This document shows positions 1 to 9,358 of a stretch of DNA of 64,000 nt, in pieces (the stretch's first letter is position 1; every line of letters starts with the position of its first letter). Origin of the DNA: CAYZJB01 sp964602985 (GTDB lineage: Bacteria > CLD3 > SB21); the NCBI GenBank assembly GCA_964602985.1, contig CAZRTJ010000009.1:1-64000 (forward strand), written 5' to 3'. The translations under genes and the position numbers were made by a program. Below the pieces are notes generated by a model. It had not been told where the DNA came from. It saw only the letters and a program-made list of their open reading frames with translations, and ran no database searches.

Positions 1-55
1 TGCCGGGTGCGTAGGGAACTTCCATCCCCAAGTGAGAGCGCCCTGCCGGGCGCAC

Positions 56-84
56 AAAAAAAAAACCCCGACATTCCGTCGGGG
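56..84 (-). terminator. Rho-independent terminator of the TPR gene
   Basis: On the minus strand a perfect 7-bp stem (positions 66-72 with 78-84, five-base loop) is followed by a run of about ten T. It lies 25 bases past the stop of the gene at 110-1504 and ends that operon. The first 55 bases of the window hold nothing I can assign. Confidence 0.9.
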
Positions 85-109
85 CTTGGATTCTATCGAG
101 CATCGATTC

Positions 110-1504
110 TCATTTGCCTGCCTTCTTGCGAACACGCGCCAGAGCGTTGGACGCCCAGGAATCGTTCGGGTTGATCTCCACCGCTTGCTGGAAGTTGGTG
201 AAACTGAGATTGAATTTCTCCGCGGCTCCCGTCGCGTCCCCGGCAGACAGCATTTGGTCCCCCTGTTTCTCGTAGACCCACGCCAATACTCCGATGGCGT
301 ACGAATATCGCGGCTTCAGTTCCGTAGCGCGTCCCAGATGATAGATCGCTTCGTCAAAACGATTGAGCGTCCCAAACAGGTTGCCCAGATTGGCATGGGC
401 CAACTCATAGTCGTCGTTCCCCACGAGGCTTTTCTTGTAGTACTCCTCCGCCTTGACATAGTCCTTCGCATCCAGATAGTAGTTGCCCAGGGTCAGATTG
501 GCGACCGGCAAGTACGGACTGATCTCCAGGGAACGTTGAATGGACGCATCTTCGGGTTTGCTGCCGTACGTGGATCGCCACAGCATGTACCACGCCTCGG
601 CGTCATTCTGATTGAGATCAATCGCCTTCTGAGCTTCGACCTTGGCGTCTTCAAACCGGCGCAACATTTGAAACGTCGTGGCCATATTGCGATGGATGGA
701 ACCGATGTTGGGAGAGATGGTCAGCGCCTGCTGGGCGTTCTTCAGAGCGGCATCGTACATTGATTTGTATTCTTCTCCGTTCAGTTCCTTCTGGTATCCC
801 CAGAACGCCTGCGCTTCGCCCGTCGCGCCGATGGCCAGCGAGTAGCTCGGGTCAAGCTCAATCGCCTTCTTATACCAGTCGATGGCCATCTCGTAGCCCT
901 TGACGGAATAGGTCAGATGCTCTTTGCGGCCTTTGATGTAGTACTCGTAGGCGCTGACGTTACTCGTATTGGCGGTAATGGCTTTGACCTGCTTCAACTC
1001 ACTGTCTGAGATCTTGACGTTAAAGCACTCGGCTTTTGTCACCCCATCGACCAGTTCATCATACACCTTCCACAGTTCCTTCAACGACTTGACGGGATTG
1101 ATCAGACACTTCTTGTTGTATTCGCCCCGCTTCGTGCCGCTGGCCACGATCGCAATCGAGTTGATGTTGCCTTTCGTAATGTCAAATGCCCCGATGATCA
1201 CATGATCCAAGCTCAGTTGCTGGGCGATATCGTATGCGGTTTCAGAAGTGAAAAGCTGCTCGTTCGTATACTTATTCTTCTTGATGACAGAATACGCCTG
1301 CTGACGATCCACGACGTAAATTCCCTGCACTTGCTGGAGAGCCTCCGTCATCGTGGTCGCGAAGCCCTCGGACAACCAGGAATATTGTTCCTTGCCCCCT
1401 TTGTTCTTGAACGGCAGGATGGCAATGCGTTTTTTCTTTTCCTGCGCAAACAACCCACCAGTCAGCAGGCATGCGCACAGCATCGCAAGGATCGCTTTTT
1501 TCAT
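110..1504 (-). CDS. Secreted TPR protein with FlgO/CsgG-like N-terminal domain
   Basis: 464 residues. A signal peptide of about 20 residues ends LFA and is followed by QEKKKR, so cleavage would leave N-terminal Gln. Residues 25-155 resemble the FlgO/TolB/CsgG-like fold (RIAILPF start, then an alternating strand/helix region). From about residue 185 to the end there are at least six TPR-like helical pairs (for example AIDWYKKAIELDPSY, FEDAKVEAQKAIDLNQNDA, FDEAIYHLGRATELKP). The start is fixed by a strong AAAGGAGAGGAG site. It is the last gene of a minus-strand group with hbd and ends in an intrinsic terminator. A periplasmic scaffold role is inference; the exact function is unknown. A protein of similar design, but membrane-anchored, lies at 44019-45683. 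Confidence 0.93.
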   Translation of the reverse strand: MKKAILAMLCACLLTGGLFAQEKKKRIAILPFKNKGGKEQYSWLSEGFATTMTEALQQVQGIYVVDRQQAYSVIKKNKYTNEQLFTSETAYDIAQQLSLDHVIIGAFDITKGNINSIAIVASGTKRGEYNKKCLINPVKSLKELWKVYDELVDGVTKAECFNVKISDSELKQVKAITANTSNVSAYEYYIKGRKEHLTYSVKGYEMAIDWYKKAIELDPSYSLAIGATGEAQAFWGYQKELNGEEYKSMYDAALKNAQQALTISPNIGSIHRNMATTFQMLRRFEDAKVEAQKAIDLNQNDAEAWYMLWRSTYGSKPEDASIQRSLEISPYLPVANLTLGNYYLDAKDYVKAEEYYKKSLVGNDDYELAHANLGNLFGTLNRFDEAIYHLGRATELKPRYSYAIGVLAWVYEKQGDQMLSAGDATGAAEKFNLSFTNFQQAVEINPNDSWASNALARVRKKAGK

Positions 1505-1526
1505 AATCTCCTCTCCTTTGGAATGG

Positions 1527-2381
1527 TTATTTCTTGTAGTCGTAGAAGCCTTTTCCTGTTTTCACTCCGAGATATCCGGCCGTTACCATCTTCTTCAGCA
1601 AGGGACAGGGGCGATACTTGTCGTCACCGAGTCCCTCATGCAAGACATTCATGATCGACAGACAGACGTCCAACCCGATAAAATCCGCCAACTGCAGAGG
1701 TCCCATTGGATGATTCATTCCCAATTTCATGACCTCATCGATCGCTTCCTTGGATGCAACGCCCTCCATCAAACAAAAGACCGCCTCGTTAATCATCGGC
1801 ATCAGTACACGATTGGACACAAAGCCCGGATAGTCATTGACCTCGACCGGTATTTTTTCCAATTGCACGGTGAGCTCGCGGACGAGTCCGTACACCGCAT
1901 CTGTCGTGGCCAATCCGCGGATGATTTCGACCAATTTCATGACCGGTACGGGGTTCATGAAATGCATTCCAATAACGGATTCCGGTCGTCTGGTGACCGC
2001 AGCCAGTTGAGTGATTGAAATGGACGAGGTGTTGGAGGCCAGGATGACTCCCGGACGACTCACTTCATCCAGTCGACGAAACAGATCCGCTTTGATCTCG
2101 AATTTCTCAGATGCCGCCTCCACGACAAAATCCGCGCCGGAGACCACGCCGATATCGGAAACAGGCTGGATCCGGCTGAGGGACGACTGCTTGTCCGCTT
2201 CAGATAGAATCCCTTTGGAGACCTGTCGGTTCATGTTCTTTTCGATGATGCCCAGCGCACGGCTGAGGATATCGCTATGGACGTCAATGAGGGACACTTG
2301 GAAGCCGCGTTGGGCAAAGACATGGGCGATGCCGTTGCCCATCGTACCGGCGCCAATAACGGCGATCGATCGAATGCTCAT
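1527..2381 (-). CDS. hbd: 3-hydroxybutyryl-CoA (3-hydroxyacyl-CoA) dehydrogenase
   Basis: 284 residues, the usual size for the single-function family. It oxidises 3-hydroxyacyl-CoA to 3-oxoacyl-CoA with NAD(P), in the cytoplasm. The N-terminal Rossmann domain has the dinucleotide motif GAGTMG (residues 10-15). The signature HFMNPVPVMKLVEI holds the catalytic pair H140 and E152. The C-terminal helical domain has the usual PMGPLQLADFIGLD region. It lies 22 bases upstream of the TPR gene and downstream of a single-domain response regulator. Whether it serves fatty-acid breakdown or a butyrate-type pathway cannot be told from the context. Confidence 0.95.
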   Translation of the reverse strand: MSIRSIAVIGAGTMGNGIAHVFAQRGFQVSLIDVHSDILSRALGIIEKNMNRQVSKGILSEADKQSSLSRIQPVSDIGVVSGADFVVEAASEKFEIKADLFRRLDEVSRPGVILASNTSSISITQLAAVTRRPESVIGMHFMNPVPVMKLVEIIRGLATTDAVYGLVRELTVQLEKIPVEVNDYPGFVSNRVLMPMINEAVFCLMEGVASKEAIDEVMKLGMNHPMGPLQLADFIGLDVCLSIMNVLHEGLGDDKYRPCPLLKKMVTAGYLGVKTGKGFYDYKK

Positions 2382-2465
2382 AGGCGTAGTAATTCCTGCA
2401 AAATACCAGGTGGTGAAGCGAGGGGAAATTTATGCGGCAGACAGGGGAATCACAAGGGAAAAAGC

Positions 2466-2834
2466 CTATGCCAGAGCCGGTCTCCTGTTCAAGGCGCTGG
2501 CAATCTCCTCTTTGAGCTCCGTAAGATCAGAAGATTTAATGACATAGGCATCAGCCGCCCAGCAAATGAAGTCATTCTTGTAATGCGAGTAGGCGGAGTT
2601 GATGATCACAGGAATGTCCTCGCGTTTGTCAAGTAGCCGCGTGAGAAACTCCGTGCCATCGCCTTCGGGCATCATGATGTCCAATACGATTAAGTCCGGA
2701 CGATTGGAGAGAAGTTGCTTCAAAGCCTCACGTCCATTCGTCGTGACATCAACGGTATGACCGAGACTCTCAATCTCCATCTTGTACAGCATCCGGAGAT
2801 TGGGCTCGTCCTCCACGACCAGAATTCTTGCCAT
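2466..2834 (-). CDS. Single-domain response regulator (CheY-like receiver)
   Basis: 122 residues, only a receiver domain. The acidic pair E8/D9, phosphoacceptor D52 (VLDIMMP), S80 and K100 are all present, so it should be phosphorylated by a histidine kinase. There is no output domain, so it acts through protein contact or as a relay. The segment WAADAYVIKSSDL is typical of stand-alone receivers of FCB and deltaproteobacterial genomes. A GGGGGAG site precedes the ATG. The cognate kinase is not adjacent; the only kinase in the window, at 32020-35214, already has its own regulator. Confidence 0.93.
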   Translation of the reverse strand: MARILVVEDEPNLRMLYKMEIESLGHTVDVTTNGREALKQLLSNRPDLIVLDIMMPEGDGTEFLTRLLDKREDIPVIINSAYSHYKNDFICWAADAYVIKSSDLTELKEEIASALNRRPALA

Positions 2835-3052
2835 AACAACTCCCCCGGTAAGTGAGTGGGACCTATATTATTTCAACGCCCAAGGCCCAAAAAAAGTTCC
2901 TCAATCGTCTTACGAACCCGATGTCGGCTCGCTATATCAAGGAACAATGTTACGCCCGCATGGCGCCATGACCGGCCTCAGGTATCGCACGGCAAAATGA
3001 CAACGATGTCCACACCGAATTTCCTGATTCCTGCCGATACCAGTTTTTTTGG

Positions 3053-3081
3053 TTGATTCTTTGGAATAAGTATATTACTAT
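3053..3081 (+). promoter_or_regulatory. Possible promoter of the efflux operon
   Basis: TTGATT (3053-3058) and TACTAT (3076-3081) are 17 bases apart, each matching four of six bases of the sigma-70 consensus. They sit just upstream of the efflux operon in an AT-rich stretch. If real, transcription would start near 3088, which favours the GTG start at 3118 over the ATG at 3082. Prediction by eye only. Confidence 0.3.
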
Positions 3082-3117
3082 ATGGTTATATATAACTGCA
3101 ATACGAAACCTAAACGG

Positions 3118-4419
3118 GTGAAATCATTGAACAAGGCCCTCCGATTCCTGATGCTGGTGTCCACCGCTGCACTGGCTGGCGATCCTGTCACACTCCAGGA
3201 TGCACTGCGCAGCGCCAGGAAGAATAGCCACGACATCCTCGTTTCCAACGCGCAGGTGGACGCTGCGGATGCAGAATACCAAAAAACCCTCTCACTGTTC
3301 CTGCCACGCCTCGCGGTCTCCGAAACGTGGCTGAAAACGAATGATCCGCTGACCGTGTTCGGCCTCAAACTGAAGCAGGAGCGTGTCACCGCTGCCGATT
3401 TCAACCCCGCCTCGCTCAACAATCCGGATGCTCTTGGCAATTTTGCCACCCGCGGAGAATTCCAGCAACCGCTTCTAAATATCGACGGCTGGTTTGGTCG
3501 CCAAGCCGCCCGCGATGCCACGCAATCGGCACGTCATCTGTCCACGCGGACGACCCACCATATGGAGTACGAAATACAGAAAGTCTACTTCGCCTGGGTG
3601 GTTGCCCGCCGCTCTCTGGTCGTGATGGACCGCTTCCTCCAAACCGCGCGTGCCGGCCGCGAGCAGGCCGAAAAATACAGGCAACAAGGCCTGATCCATG
3701 AATCAGATGTGCTTCTAGCCAACGTTCGGCTTCTGGATGTGGAATCCCGAAAAGAAGAACTCCAGACACAAATGCTGTACTTCCGGGACACTCTGAAGCG
3801 CATGACTGGGCTGACCGGTGACATCGAACCATCCGACACACTGACCGTCCCGGTCGATGCGGTGTGGGAACCGGCGCTCAATTCCTCCCGGTCCGATGTG
3901 CGGGCTATGGAAGCCAGCCTCCGCGCCGCGAAGAATATGAGACGGAGGGCCCGTGCCTCTTTCCTGCCCTCCGTCAACGCCTTTGGCTCGTACGAATGGA
4001 ACGATCATCGAATCGGCGCTCGTGCACAGAACTGGATGGTCGGGGTTTCGATACACTGGAATATTCTATCTGGGATGGACCAGATCGCGGAGTGGCGAAA
4101 GTCGGCGGCACAAATCCGCACCATCGAATTGCAGCTGCAAAATCTGCGCGATCGAAACCGCGACGATCTGGCTGAGGCGTCGCGCCAACGGTGGGTCATG
4201 AAAAAGAAAACTGACCTCGCCGCCGAATCGGTTCGTCAGTCACGAGAACATCTACGTATCGTTGAGGATCGATACCGCCAGGGACTCGAGCGCACCCCGG
4301 ACTTCCTTCTTGCCCAATCGACGGCCGAACAGGCAGACATCCAATACCTGCATGCCGTCTATGGATACCATGTCGCACTCTTCACGATACAATACCTGAC
4401 TGAACAAGACATTCAATAA
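3118..4419 (+). CDS. TolC-family outer-membrane efflux protein
   Basis: 433 residues from the GTG at 3118; an in-frame ATG at 3082 would add 12 residues. I prefer GTG because MKSLNKALRFLMLVSTAALA is then a clean signal peptide followed by GDPVTLQDALRSA, the typical TolC beginning. The rest shows two repeats of long amphipathic helices, ending in an AEQADIQYLHAVYGYHVAL helix, as in outer-membrane factors. It forms the outer-membrane channel of a tripartite pump with the adaptor and RND permease that follow (13-base gap, then overlaps). Its first residue after cleavage is Gly, an exception to the Gln pattern of this window. Confidence 0.93.
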   Translation: MKSLNKALRFLMLVSTAALAGDPVTLQDALRSARKNSHDILVSNAQVDAADAEYQKTLSLFLPRLAVSETWLKTNDPLTVFGLKLKQERVTAADFNPASLNNPDALGNFATRGEFQQPLLNIDGWFGRQAARDATQSARHLSTRTTHHMEYEIQKVYFAWVVARRSLVVMDRFLQTARAGREQAEKYRQQGLIHESDVLLANVRLLDVESRKEELQTQMLYFRDTLKRMTGLTGDIEPSDTLTVPVDAVWEPALNSSRSDVRAMEASLRAAKNMRRRARASFLPSVNAFGSYEWNDHRIGARAQNWMVGVSIHWNILSGMDQIAEWRKSAAQIRTIELQLQNLRDRNRDDLAEASRQRWVMKKKTDLAAESVRQSREHLRIVEDRYRQGLERTPDFLLAQSTAEQADIQYLHAVYGYHVALFTIQYLTEQDIQ

Positions 4420-4432
4420 ATCGGAGAGATTC

Positions 4433-5497
4433 ATGACTCAAACTCTACTCGCCGTTGCGGTTTCGGTGACGGTGATCGCATCCTGTGGGGGTCCGGATCC
4501 GGTGTCGCCGTCACAACAACCGATTCCGGTTCACGTTCAACAAGTGGTCTCGACGGAACTACCCCAAACCAGAGCCTATTCCGGAAATCTTGAGGGCATC
4601 CGCCGCGTCAATTTGAGTACGAAGATCATGGGACCCATCTATGAAATGAACGTCGCCGAGGGCTCCCGAGTCGCCGCAGGCCAGGTTCTGGCCCGAATCA
4701 AGAGCGACGATTTGTCCGCCAAACGCGCACAGGTAAGGGCCAATCTCATCGAAGCACGGGCCGCCTGGAAGAACATGGAGACGCAATACGAACGAATCAG
4801 CGCCCTCTACGCCCACCAGACCGCGACGCAGAAGGAAATGGATGACATGGAAATGAATTATCAGATGGCAAAAGCCAAAGTGCAAGCGATCGAAGAAATG
4901 GAGAAAGAAGTGTCCGACGTCATCGGCTTTGGGGACGTCGTCTCCCCCATCCATGGCTCGATTGTGAAGCGCTGGCTGCAACCCGGTGACATGGCCGTGC
5001 CCGGTATGCCGATCCTCACCGTCGAAGACGTCGACCGGATGCAGGCCGTGATACAGGTGCCGGAAACGGATGTCTCTCTTTTTCGGAAAGGAACCGCGGT
5101 TCTTGTTCGGGTGGATGCGGTCCCGGCTGTGGCACTTGCCGCGACGGTTGATGAAATCAACCCCGGCGGAAATCCCATGTCGCGCCAGTTTGACGTAAAA
5201 GTCCATCTTCAAGACCGACATGAGTCTCTGCGCTCCGGCATGTTCGCGCAGGTCTTGGTCACAGACCAGACATCCCCCAATGTCGTCATCCACCGTACCG
5301 CCCTGGTACATCGAGGACAACTCGATGGCGTTTTTGTGGTCAACGATCGCCAGGAAGCGCTCTTGCGATGGATTCGCATAGGCAAGACAGTCGGAGATCA
5401 GGTGGAAGTTCTGGCGGGAGTCACAGCCGGCGAAAACGTAGTTGTTGGAAGTCGTGGACGACTACTGGATGGCGGCAAAGTCGAGGTGCTTCCATGA
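4433..5497 (+). CDS. RND efflux periplasmic adaptor lipoprotein (HlyD/MFP family)
   Basis: 354 residues. The N-terminus has a lipobox, VIASC, with Cys18 as the lipidated residue, so the protein is membrane-anchored in the periplasm. A barrel-sandwich (lipoyl-like) half, VNLSTKIMGPIYEMNVAEGS, is followed by a helical hairpin (about residues 100-150), the second lipoyl half (VVSPIHGSIVKRWLQPGDMA) and beta-barrel and membrane-proximal domains. It links the TolC channel to the RND permease. The stop overlaps the permease start (ATGA at 5494-5497), so translation is probably coupled. The substrate is unknown. Confidence 0.94.
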   Translation: MTQTLLAVAVSVTVIASCGGPDPVSPSQQPIPVHVQQVVSTELPQTRAYSGNLEGIRRVNLSTKIMGPIYEMNVAEGSRVAAGQVLARIKSDDLSAKRAQVRANLIEARAAWKNMETQYERISALYAHQTATQKEMDDMEMNYQMAKAKVQAIEEMEKEVSDVIGFGDVVSPIHGSIVKRWLQPGDMAVPGMPILTVEDVDRMQAVIQVPETDVSLFRKGTAVLVRVDAVPAVALAATVDEINPGGNPMSRQFDVKVHLQDRHESLRSGMFAQVLVTDQTSPNVVIHRTALVHRGQLDGVFVVNDRQEALLRWIRIGKTVGDQVEVLAGVTAGENVVVGSRGRLLDGGKVEVLP

Positions 5498-8400
5498 ACA
5501 AGGGGCTTGCCGGAAGAATCGCGGGAGCATTTCTACAATCGAAGTTAACACCCCTGCTCATGGCGGCCTTCCTGGGGATCGGTCTCTACGCAACCATCCT
5601 CACGCCGAGTGAGGAGGAACCCCAGATCAGTGTGCCCATTGCCGACATTTTCATTCCCTATCCGGGCGCATCATCGCAGGAGGTCGAGAGTCGAGTAACC
5701 ATCCCTCTGGAAAAAATCATTTCCAATATTCACGGAGTCGAGTACGTCTACACCCTGTCCATGCCCAACATGGCCATGTTCGTGGTTCGATACTACGTGG
5801 GAGAAAACACCGAGGAGAGTCTGGTCAAGCTGTACAATGAATTCATGAAGAACATGGACAAGTTGCCCACGGGCGTGTCCATGCCCATGATCAAATCCAA
5901 ATCGATCGACGACGTGCCCATCCTGAGTCTGACACTGTGGAGCCCGTCGTATGATGACTATGGGCTCCGGCGTATCGCGGCAGAGCTGACATCGGAAATC
6001 AAGAAAGTCGATCGGGTCGCCGAAACCAGGATCATTGGGGGACGGCCCAGGCAAATCCGCGTCCTCCTCGACCCCCAAAAGATGGCCGGTCACCACGTAG
6101 ATCCAATCCAGATCATGAATCATATCCAGACTGCCCATGTGCAATCTCCCACGGGCTCATTTTCCAGCGGCGATACGGAGTTTCTCGTCGAGACAGGAAG
6201 TCTTCTTGAAACTGCGGAAGACGTCGGAAATCTAATCATCGGTCTGTATGCCGGAAGTCCGGTCTATCTAAAGTCCGTGGCGGTCATCGAGGACGGGCCC
6301 GCCGACCCGCGAGACTATGTCGCCTTCGGTTATGGAGATGCCCATCGTCCCGGAGAGTGGGCACATGTCGATCGTGAGTTCAACGCCGTCACCGTCTCCG
6401 TGTCCAAATCCAAAGGTGCGGATGCCATGCACATCGCGAAAGAGGTGATCCGCAAAGTCGAATCACTGAAGGGCGTGCTGATCCCACAGGATATCGAAGT
6501 CACCGTGACGAGGAATTACGGGGAAACCGCTTCCGAAAAAGTCTCAGAATTACTCAAACATCTGAGCGTGGCCATCGTCGCGGTCACTGTCTTGGTGGCG
6601 ATCACCATGGGTTGGCGCAGCGGACTTGTGATTTTTCTGACCGTACCCGTGACCTTCGCCATGACTTTGTTTGTCTACTACATGTTCGGATACACGCTGA
6701 ACCGGATCACGCTGTTTGCGCTCGTTTTCGTCACGGGCCTCGTCGTCGACGATGCCATCATCGTCGTGGAGAACATGCATCGGCATTTCAAGATGCGCAA
6801 GTTGCCTTTCCTCCAGGCCGCCATTTCCGCGATTAATGAAGTCGGCAACCCGACCATCCTCGCGACATTCACCGTCATTGCTTCGGTATTGCCCATGGCG
6901 TTTGTGTCAGGTCTCATGGGCCCGTACATGAGTCCCATGCCGATCGGCGCATCCCTCGCCATGTTGTTCTCCCTGTTGGTTGCGCTCGTCATTACACCAT
7001 GGCTGGTAATTTCGTTCTTCAAGAATGAAAAGCACTCCGAAGAGAAACCCTATCGACTCGAATCGACGTGGATCTATCGCTGGTACTCACGTGTCATGAT
7101 CCCGTTGATTGACCAACGTCGCAAGCGGTGGCTTTTCCTCGGTGGGACCGTTGTCCTCCTCTTGGCCTCTGCGTCTCTCGTGTATTTCAAACTCGTTGCC
7201 GTCAAGATGCTCCCCTTCGACAACAAGAACGAGTTGCAGATCATCGTCGACATGCCGGAAGGCACGACGCTGGAACGTACGGCGGCAGTGACAAAGGAAA
7301 TCGCCGCCGCGGTACGAAAGCATCCTGAGATTCTGCACTATCAAACATATGCGGGAACCGCCGCCCCAATGAATTTCAACGGCCTTGTCCGGCACTACGA
7401 CCTTCGAAGTTCCTCCAATGTCGCGGATATCCAGGTCAACTTCGTTTCCAAGCAGGATCGCGATGATCAAAGTCACGAAATCGCCAAACGGATTCGCCCG
7501 GAAATCCAGGACCTGGGCCGACGATACGGAGCAAACGTCAAAATCGCTGAAGTGCCGCCGGGCCCCCCTGTCTTATCCACGATGGTCGTCGAAATCTACG
7601 GTCCGACATACGAACGTCAGATGGAACTGGCCAGACAAATTCGAACTCTTTTCGAACGCACCACGGGAATCGTGGACGTCGATTGGATGGTCGAAGACGA
7701 CCAGCGCGAGTTCAAGTTTGCCATTCACAAAGAAAAGGCCATGCTCGCCGCGGTGAATCCGGCTCAGATCAGTCACACGTTGGGCATCGCCCTACACGGC
7801 ACGTCAGCCGCCAGGCTCTATCAGCCGCGCGAGGCCGAACCGGTTTCAATCCAATTGCAACTACCGGAATCTCAGCGAAGCTCCATTAGACAACTGCAAT
7901 CCCTGCGAATACAGAGTATGGCCGGACAGATGGTGCCGGTGTCTGAACTCGTCAGGATCACCGAACAAGCGCAAGACAAGACGATTCATCGTAAGAACCA
8001 ACAGCGCGTCGTGTACGTCACTGCCGACGTCGCCGGTGAGTTGGAAAGTCCCATTTACGCGATTCTGAACATGCAGAAAGACCTGGACTCCTTGACGACG
8101 CCGGATGGAGGCCGACTCGCCCAACTGTATACGCGCGCTCCCTTTACGGAAGACAGTTATTCCATGAAATGGGATGGAGAGTGGCACATCACGTACGAGG
8201 TGTTTCGCGATCTCGGCGCAGCCTTTGCAGTCGTTCTCGTCATTATCTACCTCCTGATCATCGGGTGGTTCCAGTCCTTCAAAGTGCCTCTCGTCATGAT
8301 GGTTTCGATACCGCTGTCCTTGATCGGGATCCTCCTTCTGCACTGGCTGTTTGGCGCGTTCTTCACGGCCACGTCGATGATCGGCATGGTCGCCCTCGCA

Positions 8401-8739
8401 GGCATTATGGTGCGAAATTCCGTCCTTCTGATCGACTTCATCGACTTGCGATTGAAGCAGGACATTCCCCTTCGCCAGGCGATTTTAGAATCGGGCGCCG
8501 TTCGAACGACGCCGATCTTGCTGACATCGGGCGCCGTCGTCATCGGGGCGTTCGTCATTCTGTTTGATCCGATATTTCAGGGTCTCGCCATCTCATTGGT
8601 CGGCGGATCGATTGCATCTACAGCGCTCACGCTGGTCATCGTGCCCCTGATCTACTATCTGACGGAGCGCAAGCATTCTTCCCATCCCAACGGTCATCGG
8701 GAGACCGTGCCAACCGTATCCGCGGAGGCAATCGTATGA
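5494..8739 (+). CDS. RND-family efflux transporter permease (AcrB-like)
   Basis: 1081 residues, normal for the family. The ATG at 5494 overlaps the adaptor stop; longer upstream reading is not needed. It has two similar halves, each with one membrane segment, a large periplasmic porter loop and five to six membrane segments. The proton-relay pair D419/D420 lies in GLVVDDAIIVVEN, equivalent to AcrB D407/D408. At the place of AcrB K940 the second half has Arg (GIMVRNSVLLIDF). It exports small hydrophobic compounds or metals using proton motive force; the sequence does not show a heavy-metal signature strong enough to name the substrate. It overlaps the next gene by ATGA (8736-8739). Confidence 0.95.
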   Translation: MNKGLAGRIAGAFLQSKLTPLLMAAFLGIGLYATILTPSEEEPQISVPIADIFIPYPGASSQEVESRVTIPLEKIISNIHGVEYVYTLSMPNMAMFVVRYYVGENTEESLVKLYNEFMKNMDKLPTGVSMPMIKSKSIDDVPILSLTLWSPSYDDYGLRRIAAELTSEIKKVDRVAETRIIGGRPRQIRVLLDPQKMAGHHVDPIQIMNHIQTAHVQSPTGSFSSGDTEFLVETGSLLETAEDVGNLIIGLYAGSPVYLKSVAVIEDGPADPRDYVAFGYGDAHRPGEWAHVDREFNAVTVSVSKSKGADAMHIAKEVIRKVESLKGVLIPQDIEVTVTRNYGETASEKVSELLKHLSVAIVAVTVLVAITMGWRSGLVIFLTVPVTFAMTLFVYYMFGYTLNRITLFALVFVTGLVVDDAIIVVENMHRHFKMRKLPFLQAAISAINEVGNPTILATFTVIASVLPMAFVSGLMGPYMSPMPIGASLAMLFSLLVALVITPWLVISFFKNEKHSEEKPYRLESTWIYRWYSRVMIPLIDQRRKRWLFLGGTVVLLLASASLVYFKLVAVKMLPFDNKNELQIIVDMPEGTTLERTAAVTKEIAAAVRKHPEILHYQTYAGTAAPMNFNGLVRHYDLRSSSNVADIQVNFVSKQDRDDQSHEIAKRIRPEIQDLGRRYGANVKIAEVPPGPPVLSTMVVEIYGPTYERQMELARQIRTLFERTTGIVDVDWMVEDDQREFKFAIHKEKAMLAAVNPAQISHTLGIALHGTSAARLYQPREAEPVSIQLQLPESQRSSIRQLQSLRIQSMAGQMVPVSELVRITEQAQDKTIHRKNQQRVVYVTADVAGELESPIYAILNMQKDLDSLTTPDGGRLAQLYTRAPFTEDSYSMKWDGEWHITYEVFRDLGAAFAVVLVIIYLLIIGWFQSFKVPLVMMVSIPLSLIGILLLHWLFGAFFTATSMIGMVALAGIMVRNSVLLIDFIDLRLKQDIPLRQAILESGAVRTTPILLTSGAVVIGAFVILFDPIFQGLAISLVGGSIASTALTLVIVPLIYYLTERKHSSHPNGHRETVPTVSAEAIV

Positions 8740-9041
8740 AACTTCTGGTGGTATTGAGCATCGAAGCGCACGCCAGCGGCATTCGCCGACTGTTCTCAGA
8801 ACACTCCGTGCCGGTCTTTTCAGAAGCTCCGATCAGTGGATTCCGTCTCGCATCGTCTTCCGCACAGACCGACAACTGGTTTGGCAACCTCCATGAGGAA
8901 ATCTACTCGCAACTGGTCTTCGCCTTTGTCGAAAAGGCCAAGGCCGAGGAGTTGTTTACTGCCTTGCAGTCGTTTTCCGCCGAACGGAGCGATGAACACC
9001 CCGTTCGGGCGTTTCAATTATCCGTCGATAAATTTCTGTAG
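8736..9041 (+). CDS. Small PII-like protein, DUF3240-type
   Basis: 101 residues. It has the beta-alpha-beta pattern of the ferredoxin-like/PII fold (MKLLVVLSIEAH start, helix, strands, helix KAEELFTALQSF, last strand RAFQLSVDKFL). Proteins of this size downstream of RND pumps are annotated DUF3240, which I infer from size, fold and position rather than a search. It overlaps the permease by ATGA, so it is very probably translated with it. A role in sensing or tuning the pump is plausible but unproven. Confidence 0.85.
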   Translation: MKLLVVLSIEAHASGIRRLFSEHSVPVFSEAPISGFRLASSSAQTDNWFGNLHEEIYSQLVFAFVEKAKAEELFTALQSFSAERSDEHPVRAFQLSVDKFL

Positions 9042-9061
9042 AAATAAGAAAGGAGGATCCC

Positions 9062-9244
9062 GTGCTCGAAAGTGCAATTCGCTTCATAGCCGGTCTGTTT
9101 GTCGTGATCAGCGTGTGGCTGGGTTACACGGTTAGCCCGTATTGGTTCATCTTCACCGCATTCGTCGGAGTCAATTTGATGCAGTCCGCATTCACGAAAT
9201 GGTGCCTGATGGAAACAATCTTGAAGAAGACAGGAGTCCGGTAA
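9062..9244 (+). CDS. Small membrane protein, DUF2892-like
   Basis: 60 residues from a GTG start preceded by an excellent AAGGAGG site. Two hydrophobic segments (about residues 7-24 and 27-45) and the sequence YTVSPYWFIFTAFVGVNLMQSAFTKWC resemble the DUF2892 two-helix inner-membrane domain, also found in YgaP-type rhodaneses. Cys at about residue 48 lies in the FTKWCLMETIL signature. It is the last gene of the efflux operon, 20 bases after the PII-like gene, and converges on tRNA-Val. The link to the pump is by position only. Confidence 0.85.
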   Translation: MLESAIRFIAGLFVVISVWLGYTVSPYWFIFTAFVGVNLMQSAFTKWCLMETILKKTGVR

Positions 9245-9252
9245 AGGCAGTG

Positions 9253-9327
9253 TGGACACAATAGGATTCGAACCTATGACCCCCTGCTTGTAAGGCAGGT
9301 GCTCTGAACCAGCTGAGCTATGTGTCC
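9253..9327 (-). tRNA. tRNA-Val (anticodon TAC)
   Basis: Read on the minus strand the sequence folds as a 75-base cloverleaf: acceptor GGACACA pairs with TGTGTCC, the D arm has AGCTCAGCTGG, the anticodon stem CCTGC/GCAGG encloses the loop CTTACAA, and the T arm has GGTTCGAATCC. The anticodon TAC reads GTN valine codons. The 3' CCA is not encoded. It lies 31 bases downstream of pyrF on the same strand and may be co-transcribed with it. Confidence 0.97.
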
Positions 9328-9358
9328 AAAAGCGCGCGAAATATAGACGCCGAAGCCG

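Noticed and set aside
2835..3117. Small frames in the gap before the efflux operon
   Set aside because: Short frames of 66-72 codons with no ribosome site, no helix or signal pattern and unrelated composition; read as non-coding.
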